From: JACRLV01 sp045863555
GTDB lineage: Bacteria; Planctomycetota; Phycisphaerae; UBA1845; Fen-1342
Length of the DNA: 64,000 bases
Direction: 5' to 3'
Assembly (NCBI GenBank): GCA_045863555.1
Contig: BTUU01000015.1
Span: forward strand, 92,060 to 156,059
In this document: piece after piece, positions 23,945-32,292 of the stretch
Position numbering within the stretch: position 1 is the stretch's first letter
Layout: every line of letters begins with the position of its first letter
Translations under genes and position numbers: made by a program
The notes under the pieces: generated by a model
Databases searched by the model: none
What the model saw: only the letters and a program-made list of their open reading frames with translations
Told to the model about the DNA's origin: nothing

Positions 23945-24997
23945 GTGATCAACGTGTCTCGTAGCGGCCAGTCGCGCCCTGAAGCGATTTCCGGAATTGC
24001 CGACCGCCTCGAAGCCGAACTCCGCCGCCTCGGCGCCTGGAGCGACGCGCCGCTGCCGCCCGCGAAGATGCAGTTCACGCGCGCGTTCGGCGGCGACACG
24101 ATGGCGTTCGAACAGTGGATCCAGTTCGTCCTCGTCGCACGGCTGCGGGATATCGCCGCGTCGGGCGGGCCGCTGCCGCCAAGCAGCAACCTCGCGGCGT
24201 ACGCCGTCCGGGAGTTTGACGGCCGCGAGGATCAGATGGCGACGCTGATCGACCTCCTGCGTGCGGTGGACGATCTCTGTCCGCCGCCGCGCGCCGCCTC
24301 CGCGAGTGCTCTGCCCGGCCGTCCGCCTCTTCGCGCCGGGCTCCTGCTCCTGCTCGCGGCCGGGGTCTGGGCGACGATCTCAATCTACGCCGCCAATGCG
24401 ATCTCGGAGCGCATCGCCTCATTTCAGCCCGTTCGCGTTCTCGCGTATGCGCACTACCTCGGCCGCTCGTCCGAGCTGTGGAACGCCCTGACCGTCCACA
24501 TCTGGGGCTGGGAAACCGGCGAGTCCCTTCGGGCGTACACGGGAAATCTCGCCCTCCCGGCCCGACTGCGCCCCGGCGGTGCCGCACCGCTCGCCTCGTC
24601 GATCGATGTCGATTTCAGCACGAATCCGCCGCGCGTGACGCTGGAAGGCGGCGGAAACGGCCCGGAGTTCTCCCCGGCCGGGATCACCCGCTGGACCTAC
24701 GGCGCCGCGGCCGACTCCGCCACTGCGACTGCCGACCCGATTCCGCGGGCACTGTTCGAGCTGCTCGATTCGCTCCACAAGGGCACGACGGCCGACGCCG
24801 TCGAGACCGCGATGACGAAGCTCGGCCACTTGCTGGGCGAATCGGCGCCCCACCCGGGAATCAAACGCTATCCCGCCTCCGCCGGCACGGGCCCGTTCGT
24901 CGGCGTCTTCTGCGCGATCTTCCTTCCGCCGATGCTCATTTGGATGGTCTGGCAGTATCGGCGCAACCTTTCCCGCTCCCGCGGCGATGTCGCCTGA
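23945..24997 (+). CDS. YqcC-like domain fused to a membrane-anchored domain
   Basis: 350 residues from a GTG start with GGAG upstream. Residues about 15-110 resemble YqcC (DUF446), a small helical domain usually found alone: MQFTRAFGGDTMAFEQWIQF, VLVARLRDIAASGGPLPPSS, AYAVREFDG. A Pro/Ala linker, one membrane helix (about 129-150), a soluble domain of about 160 residues that I do not recognise, and a second helix near the C-terminus (about 315-338) follow. YqcC is linked by context with tRNA pseudouridylation in enterobacteria. Its role in this fusion is unknown. Confidence 0.7.
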   Translation: MINVSRSGQSRPEAISGIADRLEAELRRLGAWSDAPLPPAKMQFTRAFGGDTMAFEQWIQFVLVARLRDIAASGGPLPPSSNLAAYAVREFDGREDQMATLIDLLRAVDDLCPPPRAASASALPGRPPLRAGLLLLLAAGVWATISIYAANAISERIASFQPVRVLAYAHYLGRSSELWNALTVHIWGWETGESLRAYTGNLALPARLRPGGAAPLASSIDVDFSTNPPRVTLEGGGNGPEFSPAGITRWTYGAAADSATATADPIPRALFELLDSLHKGTTADAVETAMTKLGHLLGESAPHPGIKRYPASAGTGPFVGVFCAIFLPPMLIWMVWQYRRNLSRSRGDVA

Positions 24998-25068
24998 AAA
25001 TGACTGGCGTTTTTCCGCGGAATATGCTGAAATCGCTCAGAGCCACTCGCGAAAAAGGAACACAACCG

Positions 25069-25380
25069 ATGTCGGATCCAAAGTCTGCCCGCGGGAATAT
25101 CTTCGAAATGACGATCACCCAGACGTTTGCGGGCGACTTCACGCTCGGCGAACTCATCCACGGATTGACGCCGCGCGGCGCAATCCTCGGCCTCATCATT
25201 GGGTCGATCGGCCTGCTCGGTGGTCTGGCGATGCTGCTGAATGGCGAGTTTGCGGCATGGTTGGTGACCATCCTGCGGTGGGGCGTCGGATTCTGGCTCG
25301 CGGCCGTCGGACTGGCGTGGCTCGTCGGCAGTGTGGCCGCTCTCGGTCGGAGTGCTTGGCGTGCGGCGAAGTCGCGCTAG
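25069..25380 (+). CDS. Small two-helix membrane protein
   Basis: 103 residues; ATG preceded by AAGGA. A short soluble N-terminus (FEMTITQTFAGDFTLGELIHG) leads into two hydrophobic stretches (about 37-58 and 63-92). I recognise no family. It is downstream of the YqcC-domain gene and overlaps the next zinc-ribbon gene by 20 bp, so it may be co-transcribed with both. Confidence 0.55.
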   Translation: MSDPKSARGNIFEMTITQTFAGDFTLGELIHGLTPRGAILGLIIGSIGLLGGLAMLLNGEFAAWLVTILRWGVGFWLAAVGLAWLVGSVAALGRSAWRAAKSR

Positions 25381-25945
25381 GAAAGTCAGGCTCGTCTTCC
25401 TCACGGTCGTAACAATCGCCGTCTGCGGCCTCAGTTGCGTGCCGACTCCCTACTATCGATTACAGTCTACCGGGTACGACGATGACATTGCGGGAGTCTG
25501 GTCAGTCGACATCTCCCTCTACTGCGGCAACCTCGTCTCCAATTCGCGCTTCTGGTCGACGGCGGAGGGGGCTCCCGCACCCGGGTGGGGATGGTATGAG
25601 TATGTGGGCGACACCGATTTCGGATGGGAACTGGAGCATGGGGGAGACGGACTCGGCGGCTGTACCCACGTAAACGGAATCGCGTTCTGGAAGTACTACA
25701 CGCAGCGACCGCAGGTTGCCATCCGGGCACCGATGTGGCTTCCCCTCGCGCTCGTCCTTCTCGTCTCTGCGTCGAAATCAATGAGCCGCAAACAACGGAT
25801 CGCGACTCGCTTGGCAAACCGCCAGTGCGTCGCGTGCGGTTACTCGCTCATCGGGAACATCTCGGGCGTTTGTCCCGAATGCGGTAATCGCGCGGACCGC
25901 TCGGCGTCCGCAAGCATCCGGGAGTCGATCGGCCCGATGGGCTAG
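25361..25945 (+). CDS. Membrane protein with C-terminal zinc ribbon
   Basis: 194 residues from a GTG that overlaps the previous gene. It has an N-terminal signal anchor (VRLVFLTVVTIAVCGLSCVP), an extracytoplasmic region rich in Gly/Trp/Tyr, a second membrane helix (about 128-142) and a cytoplasmic zinc ribbon, CVACGYSLIGNISGVCPECG. It belongs to the same ribbon family as the products at 22346, 59518 and 62591, with the ribbon at the opposite end from the first. No enzymatic motif seen. Confidence 0.6.
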   Translation: MRRSRARKVRLVFLTVVTIAVCGLSCVPTPYYRLQSTGYDDDIAGVWSVDISLYCGNLVSNSRFWSTAEGAPAPGWGWYEYVGDTDFGWELEHGGDGLGGCTHVNGIAFWKYYTQRPQVAIRAPMWLPLALVLLVSASKSMSRKQRIATRLANRQCVACGYSLIGNISGVCPECGNRADRSASASIRESIGPMG

Positions 25946-26127
25946 GCTGCCGAAGTACGATCCGAATCCTCATCGCGCGGCGCGATCGGAGTGTCGATTA
26001 TTCTGGCCGACTCGTCGTTGCTCCCGCTTCGAAGAAGATCAGCGTAGCGGTGTGCATCGTAGCCGGCTTGCTCAGCGAGCCTCCGGCGAATCTCACGTAG
26101 CTCGTCGATCGTTGGGATGTCGATCAC
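25942..26127 (-). CDS. Small protein partnered with a PIN-gene remnant (putative antitoxin-type)
   Basis: 61 residues from a GTG with GGAG upstream. The start overlaps the stop of the upstream fragment as GTGA. The N-terminal helix (IDELREIRRRLAEQAGYDAHRYADLLR) resembles small proteins encoded beside PIN-domain genes in planctomycetes and cyanobacteria, though I cannot name a formal family. The C-terminal half is acidic. If its partner is dead, as it appears, this gene may be an orphan. Confidence 0.5.
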   Translation of the reverse strand: MIDIPTIDELREIRRRLAEQAGYDAHRYADLLRSGSNDESARIIDTPIAPRDEDSDRTSAA

Positions 26128-26218
26128 GGCTCGATCTCCAGGAGTTGCTCGGGTGTGACGATCAGCTGCGACACAAGTCTTCGAAAATCGTCGCATCGAG
26201 ATAAACAGACGGTTTCAT
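26124..26218 (-). pseudogene. Collapsed PIN-domain toxin gene (internal deletion)
   Basis: An ATG at 26218 opens MKPSVYLDATIFED, which resembles the first strand of PIN proteins that begin MKPxVYxET. Within about 45 bases the frame stops, but the next frame continues with LVSQLIVTPEQLLEIEP, which resembles the C-terminal end of such proteins. It ends in a GTGA overlap with the small partner gene. The simplest reading is a large internal deletion leaving only the two ends. An alternative is a real 50-residue protein from the GTG at 26276. Confidence 0.4.
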
Positions 26219-26305
26219 TCGTCCTGTGCTCCCTCCGGATCGTATCACACTCCGGGGACGGCCATCCGGCGTTCACGCGGAGCGATAGCTTGATTCAAAT
26301 GTGGC

Positions 26306-27529
26306 TTACGAATCGCTCTTCCGCAATGTTCCGCTCCGCTGTACTCCTATCGACCGGGCCGCGACCATGTACAGCACCGCCGCCGCCCCCGCGATCACAA
26401 AACTCGATCGCCAGATCGCATTCGCCCCCAGCAGCTCCAGGCACGCTCCGCCCAGCGGCGCACCCACCGTATGCGCCGCCGCGAAGCTCAGGCTCAGCAT
26501 CCCCATGTACCGCGCCCGCCGCTCCACCGGCGCGATGTCCGCGATCACCGGCGAGAGCAGGGGGGCATGGATCATCTCCCCCAGCGTCCACACCACCAAC
26601 GTCAGAATGAACTCCCACGGCACGCGGGCCCACTCGGTCAGCCCAAACCCGATCGCGGTCAGAACCGCCCCCAGCGCCAGCATTCGCCCGCGGTCATATC
26701 GCACCGCGACCGCCGTCACGAGAAACTGCAGCAGAAAGATCAATCCCCCGTTCCACGCGATCGTGTAACCATACTGCTGCTTCGTCAGCCCCAGCGCCTT
26801 CATGTGCAGCGGCAGCGTTGACAGCGCCTGCGTATACACGACGCCGATCAGAAAGGCGGCCGTGCACACGGTCATCAGCACGCGATTCCGCACCATGTCG
26901 CCCAGCGACACCCAGAACCCCGCGTGCGCCGGGGCGATGGCCGCATCCGGCGTCGAGGCGCGCCCAAGTGACTCGGGAATCGCAAACAGAATGATCGACG
27001 CGAACGCCAGCGACGTCGCCGCATCGCCGACGAACAGCCAGGTAAACGAATAGTCCGCCAGCGTTCCCGCCAGCGCCGGCGCGATCGCGAACCCCAGGTT
27101 GATCGCGACGTACGTCAGCCCGAACGCGTGCGCCCGCTGCGTCGGCGGCACGATGTCGCTCAGCATCGCCGACACCGCCGGCCGGTACGCATCCGCCACG
27201 AGCGCAAGCGTGAACGTGATCAGCGGCACCGGCCAGGCGACGCGAATCGTCGAAAACAGCAGGATGATCATCGCGCTGCCCGCGACTGCGGCAATCATCA
27301 CCGGCTTGCGGCCGATGCGATCGGCAAGCTGCCCGCCGACCAGCGAGCCCACCATCGACCCCAGCCCGAACGTCCCGATCGCCAGCGTCGCAAAAAACTC
27401 CGAGCAGCCAAGCGTCTCCGTGAGGTAAAGCGTCATGAACGGCACGATGAACGAACCGGCGCGGTTGATCAGCGCCCCGACGCACAGTACGTAGACGATC
27501 GGCGGCAGGCGTGCGTAGTCTTTCAGCAT
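26306..27529 (-). CDS. Major facilitator superfamily transporter (drug/efflux type)
   Basis: 407 residues with about twelve hydrophobic helices. The signature between helices 2 and 3, GGQLADRIGRKPVM, is the classical MFS motif A. The second half repeats the fold (LSPVIADIAPVERRARYMG). The closest type is the drug:H+ antiporter group, and the substrate is unknown. It is divergent from the oxidoreductase at 27611, with 81 bp between. Confidence 0.88.
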   Translation of the reverse strand: MLKDYARLPPIVYVLCVGALINRAGSFIVPFMTLYLTETLGCSEFFATLAIGTFGLGSMVGSLVGGQLADRIGRKPVMIAAVAGSAMIILLFSTIRVAWPVPLITFTLALVADAYRPAVSAMLSDIVPPTQRAHAFGLTYVAINLGFAIAPALAGTLADYSFTWLFVGDAATSLAFASIILFAIPESLGRASTPDAAIAPAHAGFWVSLGDMVRNRVLMTVCTAAFLIGVVYTQALSTLPLHMKALGLTKQQYGYTIAWNGGLIFLLQFLVTAVAVRYDRGRMLALGAVLTAIGFGLTEWARVPWEFILTLVVWTLGEMIHAPLLSPVIADIAPVERRARYMGMLSLSFAAAHTVGAPLGGACLELLGANAIWRSSFVIAGAAAVLYMVAARSIGVQRSGTLRKSDS

Positions 27530-27610
27530 CGCGTTCTTGTAACCCTGCGGCCGCTCGACACCCGTCGAAAGTCGTCGGATGATACCCGCTTACGCAGCGG
27601 AGCCCCGAAC

Positions 27611-28765
27611 ATGAGCAGCCAGCGCGAAACTCTCCCCACCGGCCGCCCCGTCGTCGGCCGCCGCCCCGGCCCGGCCCCGGTCGTCGAACCGGCGAAGCGC
27701 CTCGGCATCGGCATCGTCGGCCTCCACGAAGGCCACACGCTCCTCGTCGCGCTCCAGCACACCGTGAATTGCCGCGCCGTCGCCGGCTGCGACCTGTCCG
27801 AGGAAAAACGAGCCGCCGCACGCGAAACGCAGCCCGACCTCTTCCTCACGGCCGACTACGACGCGCTGCTCAAACGCCCCGACGTCGACATCGTCGCCAT
27901 CTACACCCCCGACAACCTCCACGCCGGCCAGATCCTCGCCGCCTTCGAAGCCGGCAAGCACGTCATCTGCACCAAGCCGATGATTCACTCGCTCGCCGAC
28001 GCGCCAAAACTCCTCGCCGCGGCAAAGAAAACCGGCCGCCGCCTCCAGGTCGGCCAGTCCACGCGCTTCTTCGAACCCTTCCGCCGCCAGCGCGCCGCCG
28101 TCGAACGCGGCGACCTCGGCCGCGTCGAGATCGTCGACGCCCACTACAACCATCACATGGACTGGTACTACGACAAGAGCCCGTGGGTCCTCGACTCGAC
28201 CGACTGGGCCTTCCTCGGCCTCTCGCACCCCGTCGATCTTGTTCGCTGGTACCTCGGCCGCATCGTCGAAGTCCACGCGCACGGAATGACGACCGCGCTC
28301 GGCCGGCGCTACGGAATGAAGAACTTCGACGCCTACGTCGTCAATCTGAAATCTGCCGACGGCCGCATCGGCCGCGTCCTCGGCAACTACGGCATTACCG
28401 AACTGCCCCTCGCCCGCTCGATGATCGAGTGCCACCTCATGGGTGACTCGGGCAGCAGCCTCGCGAAGTACCCGGACCTCGAGTTCATCCACCTCGGCCC
28501 CAACGGTGAGGAAATCCGCGAGGATTACCACCACGAACTGACCGGCTATTACTTCCGCCACCAGCTCAAGGGCATGCACTTCGGCGAATTCGCGAATTAC
28601 GCCGACGCCTTCGCCGAAGCCATCCTGCTCGACAAGCCGAACTCGCCCGATCTCCCCGAGGGCGTCGAGACCATTTGCGTTTTAGAGGCGATTCGATCCT
28701 CCGCGACGGCCGGGCGTCCCGTCCTGATCGAGCCTCTCCTCCGGGCCGCCGGTTTGAATGAATAG
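27611..28765 (+). CDS. Gfo/Idh/MocA-family oxidoreductase
   Basis: NAD(P)-dependent sugar/cyclitol dehydrogenase family, 384 residues. The N-terminal Rossmann fold (LGIGIVGLHEGHTLL, DVDIVAIYTPDNLHAGQIL) ends in the EKP-like signature, here CTKPMIHS with Lys. The substrate domain has DWAFLGLSHPVDLVRWYLG, whose Asp/His pair is typical of catalysis. There is no export signal after the 30-residue Pro/Arg-rich start. Planctomycetes have many such genes for sugar metabolism. The substrate cannot be assigned. Confidence 0.87.
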   Translation: MSSQRETLPTGRPVVGRRPGPAPVVEPAKRLGIGIVGLHEGHTLLVALQHTVNCRAVAGCDLSEEKRAAARETQPDLFLTADYDALLKRPDVDIVAIYTPDNLHAGQILAAFEAGKHVICTKPMIHSLADAPKLLAAAKKTGRRLQVGQSTRFFEPFRRQRAAVERGDLGRVEIVDAHYNHHMDWYYDKSPWVLDSTDWAFLGLSHPVDLVRWYLGRIVEVHAHGMTTALGRRYGMKNFDAYVVNLKSADGRIGRVLGNYGITELPLARSMIECHLMGDSGSSLAKYPDLEFIHLGPNGEEIREDYHHELTGYYFRHQLKGMHFGEFANYADAFAEAILLDKPNSPDLPEGVETICVLEAIRSSATAGRPVLIEPLLRAAGLNE

Positions 28766-28985
28766 AAATTCGCCGCCCCGACGGGGACTGCGCGATTTCG
28801 CGCAATCGCCGGATGCCGAACCGGAACCTGCCGATTAGAATGACGCGACGATGGTTCACGTCCGCGCCCTATCCCGAAGCGCCGGCCCAGGACCGGGATT
28901 CATGCATCTTGAATGGGACTCAGGAGTTGTGCTTTGAGTGGGGGCGCGAATAATACCCATCGCGGATTGAAAGGAGGCGAGGCGT

Positions 28986-30098
28986 ATGTCCGAATATCCT
29001 GAACTGGACCAGCGCTCCGAACTCAACCGGACCCGCGTGGTCGAGATGCTGCTTTGGGTCGTGGGTGTGCTTGCGATCCTCGCGACGGCCGGCTGGACCA
29101 TCGGGGAAGTCTGGAGAATCTCGAACGCCAACGTTGTCGAGGGGGAATCCGCGGCCACGCCGCTGCTGCGCACGTTCGCGCTCGCGGCCGCCGGGCTCGT
29201 GGCGGGGCTTGGCCTGATCGCGCTCGCGGAACTGCTGCGGCGCGTCGAATCGGTGATACTCGCCGGCGGTCCGATCTCCGGCGCGGCGCCGCAGCCGCCC
29301 GCGCGCACAGCCGACATCTTCCCTTCCCACACGCTCGATGAACTCGTCGTGCTCCTCCGCGAGGTTCGCGACATCTCGCTGCTCAACGACCAGCAACGTC
29401 AGAAGCGTCTTGAGATCCAGGGCCAGGCCGTCGTCGGCGTCCTGCGCCGTGAAGTTCCGCAGCTGCTCCGCGAACACAACTGGATCGAAGCCCGCCATCG
29501 CGTTCAGGAAGCGCGAGAGCGGTTCCCGAATTTCCCGGATTGGGATTCGCTGGAGCAGCAGATCGAGCAGCTTCGGGCCCAGGTGGAGCAGCACGACATC
29601 GAGTCGGCCGAGCGGCAGATCGCCGATCTCTCCGCGCTCGGCGCGTGGGATCGTGTCGCCGACGTCGTGAAAGAGCTGATGCAGCGTCACCCGGATTCGA
29701 CGCGCGCCTACGAAGTCGCACAGCGCGTCCGCAGCAGCCGCCAGAAGATCGAAACCGAGCAGCGGGCGAAGATGATGGCGCAGGCACAGGAATCGACCAA
29801 CCAGCGCGAGTGGAACTCGGCCTATCTGCTCGCCCAGCAGATTACGGCCCGCTGGCCGAAGTCGCTGGAAGCCCAGGCGCTGCGTATGCAGCTGCCCACG
29901 CTCCGCGAAAACGCCGAAATCCAGACGCGGCAGAAGATGGAATCGGAGATTCGAAACCTCGTCCGCGCCCAGCGATTCAGCGACGCCGCACGAATCGCCC
30001 ATGAAGTCATAACGCAGTACCCGCACTCGCCCCAAGCCGAAGCGCTGCGCGAACAGTTGCCAAAGCTTCAGGAGAAGGCCGAACTGGCGATGCGCTGA
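28986..30098 (+). CDS. Membrane-anchored coiled-coil/TPR-like protein
   Basis: 370 residues; excellent ribosome site AAAGGAGG. Two membrane helices (about 21-45 and 60-85) are followed by a long helical region with repeated motifs (LLREHNWIEARHRVQEARER, LGAWDRVADVVKEL, QREWNSAYLLAQQI, AQRFSDAARIAHEV). The spacing of about 60-70 residues looks like degenerate TPR or SEL1-like helical pairs, suggesting a scaffold. Function unknown. The 220 bp upstream contain a 16-bp palindrome TGCGCGATTTCGCGCA (28789-28804). Confidence 0.75.
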   Translation: MSEYPELDQRSELNRTRVVEMLLWVVGVLAILATAGWTIGEVWRISNANVVEGESAATPLLRTFALAAAGLVAGLGLIALAELLRRVESVILAGGPISGAAPQPPARTADIFPSHTLDELVVLLREVRDISLLNDQQRQKRLEIQGQAVVGVLRREVPQLLREHNWIEARHRVQEARERFPNFPDWDSLEQQIEQLRAQVEQHDIESAERQIADLSALGAWDRVADVVKELMQRHPDSTRAYEVAQRVRSSRQKIETEQRAKMMAQAQESTNQREWNSAYLLAQQITARWPKSLEAQALRMQLPTLRENAEIQTRQKMESEIRNLVRAQRFSDAARIAHEVITQYPHSPQAEALREQLPKLQEKAELAMR

Positions 30099-30212
30099 GC
30101 CCACGATGAGCAGCAGCGTCGGGCCTCTGTGCCCGGCGGCTTTGGCCGCAGACCAAAGTCCGCTCGTGATGTGAACAGATCTCGCCTCCGCAGGCGTGGA
30201 TCGTGAGACCGA

Positions 30213-30896
30213 ATGGCCGAGTCACCGTCCGAGACATCGGATCCCGTCATCGAGCGCTACCGCGCGTTTCGAGTCCGCCTGCGCGCGCTGAACGCGGCAA
30301 TCTTCCGGTCTGTCGACCCGATGACGCTCGATCAGGCTGCGAGCCTCCTCGGCCTCCGCCGCCGCGGCGAGATCGTCGCACGCACCGAGGGCGCCCGTCT
30401 CGCCCTCTGCGAGTGCTGCCTGTTCGACGTCTACCACGCCGGAAAGAATGTCGCGCAGCGATTCCTCACCCGCCATCCGCCCCCGACGCCCGAGGACGCC
30501 GCGGTGGCTGAGTCCGTCCGCGCTGCGCGGTTTCGAATCCTCGACGTCCGACCCCGCGATGGCGGGGGGCGGATCGACGCGACGGACCTGCTCTGCGGGG
30601 AGCGGCTCTGTCTGATCGACCTGGGTCTCGGCGCGTCTCTCCGCGCCGGAGACGTCGTCACCGTGCGAACGCAGCCGTTCGAGGATGCGTGGATCAGCAA
30701 TGGCTCCGCCTTTAACTTCCCTCCGCAGGCCCGCGACGAAGCCTTTAATCGCCTCCGCCGTCACGGCATCCTCGCCCGCTATGAAAATAGGGCTCGCTTG
30801 CACTCACCCGAGTCGGAAGTCGACGTTGCCACGACCATGCTCCGCGCCGCATTCGATTTCGGACTCGACGCTCAGCTCGTTCAGCGCTCCGCATAG
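30213..30896 (+). CDS. Uncharacterised protein
   Basis: 227 residues, soluble, not recognised. The N-terminal third (PMTLDQAASLLGLRRRGEIV) could be a helix-turn-helix-like element. A Cys cluster (ALCECCLFDVYHAG) sits near residues 65-78. The middle has alternating strands (RFRILDVRPRDGGGRIDATD, LCLIDLGLG). The codon usage and composition match the neighbours, which supports a real gene. Confidence 0.6.
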   Translation: MAESPSETSDPVIERYRAFRVRLRALNAAIFRSVDPMTLDQAASLLGLRRRGEIVARTEGARLALCECCLFDVYHAGKNVAQRFLTRHPPPTPEDAAVAESVRAARFRILDVRPRDGGGRIDATDLLCGERLCLIDLGLGASLRAGDVVTVRTQPFEDAWISNGSAFNFPPQARDEAFNRLRRHGILARYENRARLHSPESEVDVATTMLRAAFDFGLDAQLVQRSA

Positions 30897-31065
30897 TGCG
30901 GATACTCGGCGACTTTCCGCCGCGCGATTACTTCCCGGTCGATTCCAGCAGAGATTTCACCACCCAGTCGGGGCGCTCGGCCGATACACTGGCCGCGTAT
31001 TCCGTCGTTTGCAGGCTTCGGCCCACGTCCGGAGTGATGGCGGCGTCCACGGGTATTGGTGGCTG

Positions 31066-31887
31066 ATGAGCGTCGACATTCGAATCGAATTGACTGAACC
31101 GCCTCCTCTTCGCGAGTTGATTCCGCACGTCTACGGACCCGATATGTGCTTCCGCCTCCAAGCAGGGCGGGGCGAATGGCCCCAGGCGGCGATCCTGATG
31201 CATCGTCATCTCGTATCGACGCGGTGCACCGAAGTTAATTGGGAGGCGGGCGCTCTCGAAATAACCATTCGGCCCTTCGCGGCCGGTGAGGATTTTGACG
31301 TGGCCTTGACGCTTGCGGCTGCGATCGGCGAAATCAACGAGACGGAAATCTGGATGGAGGGCGAATCGGGAATTCCCCCGCGCGATCTTCGCGCCAGGAT
31401 CGATCCCAGGAGATGGCAGTCAGCGATGGCGGCCGGAATGCGGAGATTGATCGAACGCGAGGGAACCATGCAACTCGCAGGCCCGCGACGCAGCTGGTAT
31501 GTCGGCCCGCGCGTTCTGGCTGAGCTGGATGCCGTCGAATCCGAGTTACCTTTCTACTATCGCGCCACGGAACGCATGCGGCGCGTCCAATGGATCGATG
31601 AACTCGATGGCTACACCGCGGCGGAGATCCTTACCGGAGAACTCGCGGGTCGCGAATCGACTCTCGCCGTCTGGGACCCGCGGGATCGCGTGATCCTTCC
31701 GGCGGTTGATTTGATCGCGATACAGCATTCGGATGATCACGCCGTCGTTGCAGCAGCGTGTATCCGTGATCTGGCGGGCAGCCGGGCGAGTTGGCTGGAC
31801 GAACAGCAGGTGCTGCTCGAAGCGATGCACGAAGACGAAATCGAACAGCTTTTTCGTGCGGCGAGGCGTATCGCTATAGATCCTTAG
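31066..31887 (+). CDS. Uncharacterised protein
   Basis: 273 residues from the ATG giving MSVDIRIELTEPPP. The frame is open upstream, but that part is low in protein character. Soluble alpha/beta composition with no Cys cluster or membrane helix. I do not recognise the family. It includes VDIRIELTEPPPLRELIPHV and a second-half segment IDELDGYTAAEILTGELAGR. Preceded by 169 bp with no clear gene. Confidence 0.55.
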   Translation: MSVDIRIELTEPPPLRELIPHVYGPDMCFRLQAGRGEWPQAAILMHRHLVSTRCTEVNWEAGALEITIRPFAAGEDFDVALTLAAAIGEINETEIWMEGESGIPPRDLRARIDPRRWQSAMAAGMRRLIEREGTMQLAGPRRSWYVGPRVLAELDAVESELPFYYRATERMRRVQWIDELDGYTAAEILTGELAGRESTLAVWDPRDRVILPAVDLIAIQHSDDHAVVAAACIRDLAGSRASWLDEQQVLLEAMHEDEIEQLFRAARRIAIDP

Positions 31888-32292
31888 ATCAGCACGTCGG
31901 GATTTGAGCCGCGACAAGCGCCCCCCCGTACGCCTGCACGATGATTCATCGCGCAACATCGGGTGTTCGAAATACCCTCCGCGGCGTTTCACCGGGCTCT
32001 GCCTCGCCCCGCGGCCCGCTCGCGCGGATCACGGTTGATCGGCGGTGCGCACGGATGGTGACGCACGCGGGTTTCTACATGGACCGAGGAGGATGTCCAG
32101 GCATCACCGCATCCGCCAACCCGCGAGAGTTCATGATCGGGGGCGTCCGGCGACGTCCGTCGACTCACCAACCCGCGCCCGCCCCTGAAATCAGAATCAG
32201 AAAATGACCGCGACGAAGCCGGATCGGGCCCGTATAGTGTCGCCTCGAACCGGCCGCTTCCGACACATCGGCCGAATGAGGGAGGCAACCCG
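31888..32292. other. Gap with no supported gene
   Basis: About 400 bp before the beta-propeller gene. A plus-strand open frame of 88 codons lies here, but its Arg/Ser/Pro-rich product and poor start context suggest chance. A -10-like TATAGT lies about 55 bp before the next gene, without a convincing -35. Nothing else seen. Confidence 0.4.

Noticed and set aside
28789..28804. 16-bp palindrome TGCGCGATTTCGCGCA after the 27611 gene as a terminator or operator
   Set aside because: Two-base centre, no T-run and no promoter next to it. Recorded but not supported as functional.
31941..32207. Plus-strand 88-codon frame in the gap before the beta-propeller gene
   Set aside because: Arg/Ser/Pro-rich product, no ribosome site and no resemblance to any protein. 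Treated as non-coding.
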